Source: Betaproteobacteria bacterium | Lineage (GTDB): Bacteria > Pseudomonadota > Gammaproteobacteria > Burkholderiales > SG8-41 | Assembly (NCBI GenBank): GCA_016177355.1 | Contig: JACOVL010000109.1 | Location: 1-17,275, forward strand | Length of the DNA stretch: 17,275 nucleotides | Direction of reading: 5' to 3' | Shown: piece after piece, positions 17,097 to 17,275 of the stretch | How the letters are laid out: each line of letters opens with the position of its first letter | How positions within the stretch are numbered: the first letter of the stretch is position 1 | Notes under the pieces: model-generated | Databases searched by the model: none | The model's input: only the letters and a program-made list of their open reading frames with translations | What the model was told of the DNA's origin: nothing | Translations under genes and position numbers: made by a program

Positions 17097-17275
17097 GCCC
17101 ACCCGCCCCCGCCATCGCACGGTGCTCGCGGCGCTGCGCGCGCTGGATGCGGATTTTCTGGCTCGCGCGAAGTGCTTTTTCGGCGGTGGCACCCGTATCG
17201 TGCTGGCGCTCGACGAATACCGGGAATCGGCGGACATAGACTTTCTGTGCGCGGACCGAGAGGGCTACCGGGCCC
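17089..17275 (+). CDS. Nucleotidyltransferase, AbiEii/AbiGii/MenT toxin type (N-terminal fragment)
   Basis: Sixty-two codons are visible from the ATG at 17089 to the window end. The block FFGGGTRIVLALDEYRESADIDFL (about residues 30-53) has the polymerase-beta-like nucleotidyltransferase signature: a GGG(T/S) loop, then DID, whose two aspartates would bind the catalytic Mg. This pattern with the E-R-S-x-DIDFL spacing is that of the AbiEii/AbiGii toxin family (PF08843-like), whose MenT members add nucleotides to tRNA acceptor stems. The start overlaps the end of the upstream putative antitoxin gene by 8 bases, giving translational coupling. The C-terminal helical domain is outside the window, so integrity of the gene cannot be checked. 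Confidence 0.75.
   Translation, partial: MSEPTRPRHRTVLAALRALDADFLARAKCFFGGGTRIVLALDEYRESADIDFLCADREGYRA

Noticed and set aside
14277..17237. Minus-strand open frame of 986 codons antisense to gshA-gshB and the right-end module
   Set aside because: It crosses an amtB/gshA promoter region, two clear genes and an intergenic operator. The composition is typical of antisense shadows.

Overview
This 17.3 kb window looks like chromosomal DNA of a Gram-negative, probably betaproteobacterial organism. It is very GC-rich and densely coded, and long antisense frames are open as a result. The gene content points the same way: Mpl murein-recycling ligase, UbiK, GlnK-AmtB beside a TorF-type porin, ComM/YifB, and the uncommon GshA (PF08886-type) glutamate-cysteine ligase next to a standard GshB. 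The species is not resolvable from the sequence.

Layout. (1) Bases 1-1507, minus strand: mpl, whose stop overlaps the start of a truncated amidase gene (ATGA). (2) Bases 1644-3089, plus: an alkaline-phosphatase-family lipoprotein, divergent from mpl. (3) Bases 3107-7656, minus: metH (cobalamin-dependent methionine synthase) overlapping a CPBP-family membrane protease gene. (4) Bases 7775-8161, plus: a single-domain rhodanese. (5) Bases 8172-11192, minus: ubiK, comM (yifB) and a Bcr/CflA-type MFS exporter. (6) Bases 11193-11486: the largest non-coding stretch (294 bp), carrying what reads as a complete NtrC/sigma-54 control region. (7) Bases 11487-14204, plus: TorF-type porin, glnK and amtB, with a hairpin terminator inside the operon after the porin and a strong one after amtB. 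(8) Bases 14307-16547, plus: gshA-gshB, the two glutathione biosynthesis steps, 3 bp apart. (9) Bases 16635-17275, plus: a two-gene module, a small basic protein with a ribbon-helix-helix-like segment overlapping a nucleotidyltransferase of the AbiEii/AbiGii/MenT toxin type that is cut by the window end.

The most informative signals are regulatory. Upstream of the porin there are two NtrC-type dyads whose centres are 31 bp apart, an IHF-like site and a GG-N10-GC sigma-54 element, in the geometry of a classical glnA-type enhancer. This ties an outer-membrane channel of unknown substrate to nitrogen starvation together with the ammonium channel and its PII regulator. At the right end, a 24-bp near-perfect palindrome covers the -35 box of a predicted promoter for the nucleotidyltransferase module. 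The geometry suggests autorepression and possibly a leaderless mRNA. The partner protein does not look like a classical AbiEi antitoxin, so this pair is the best candidate for an under-described system here. Two copies of a small palindromic repeat, one inserted in frame inside mpl, are also notable.
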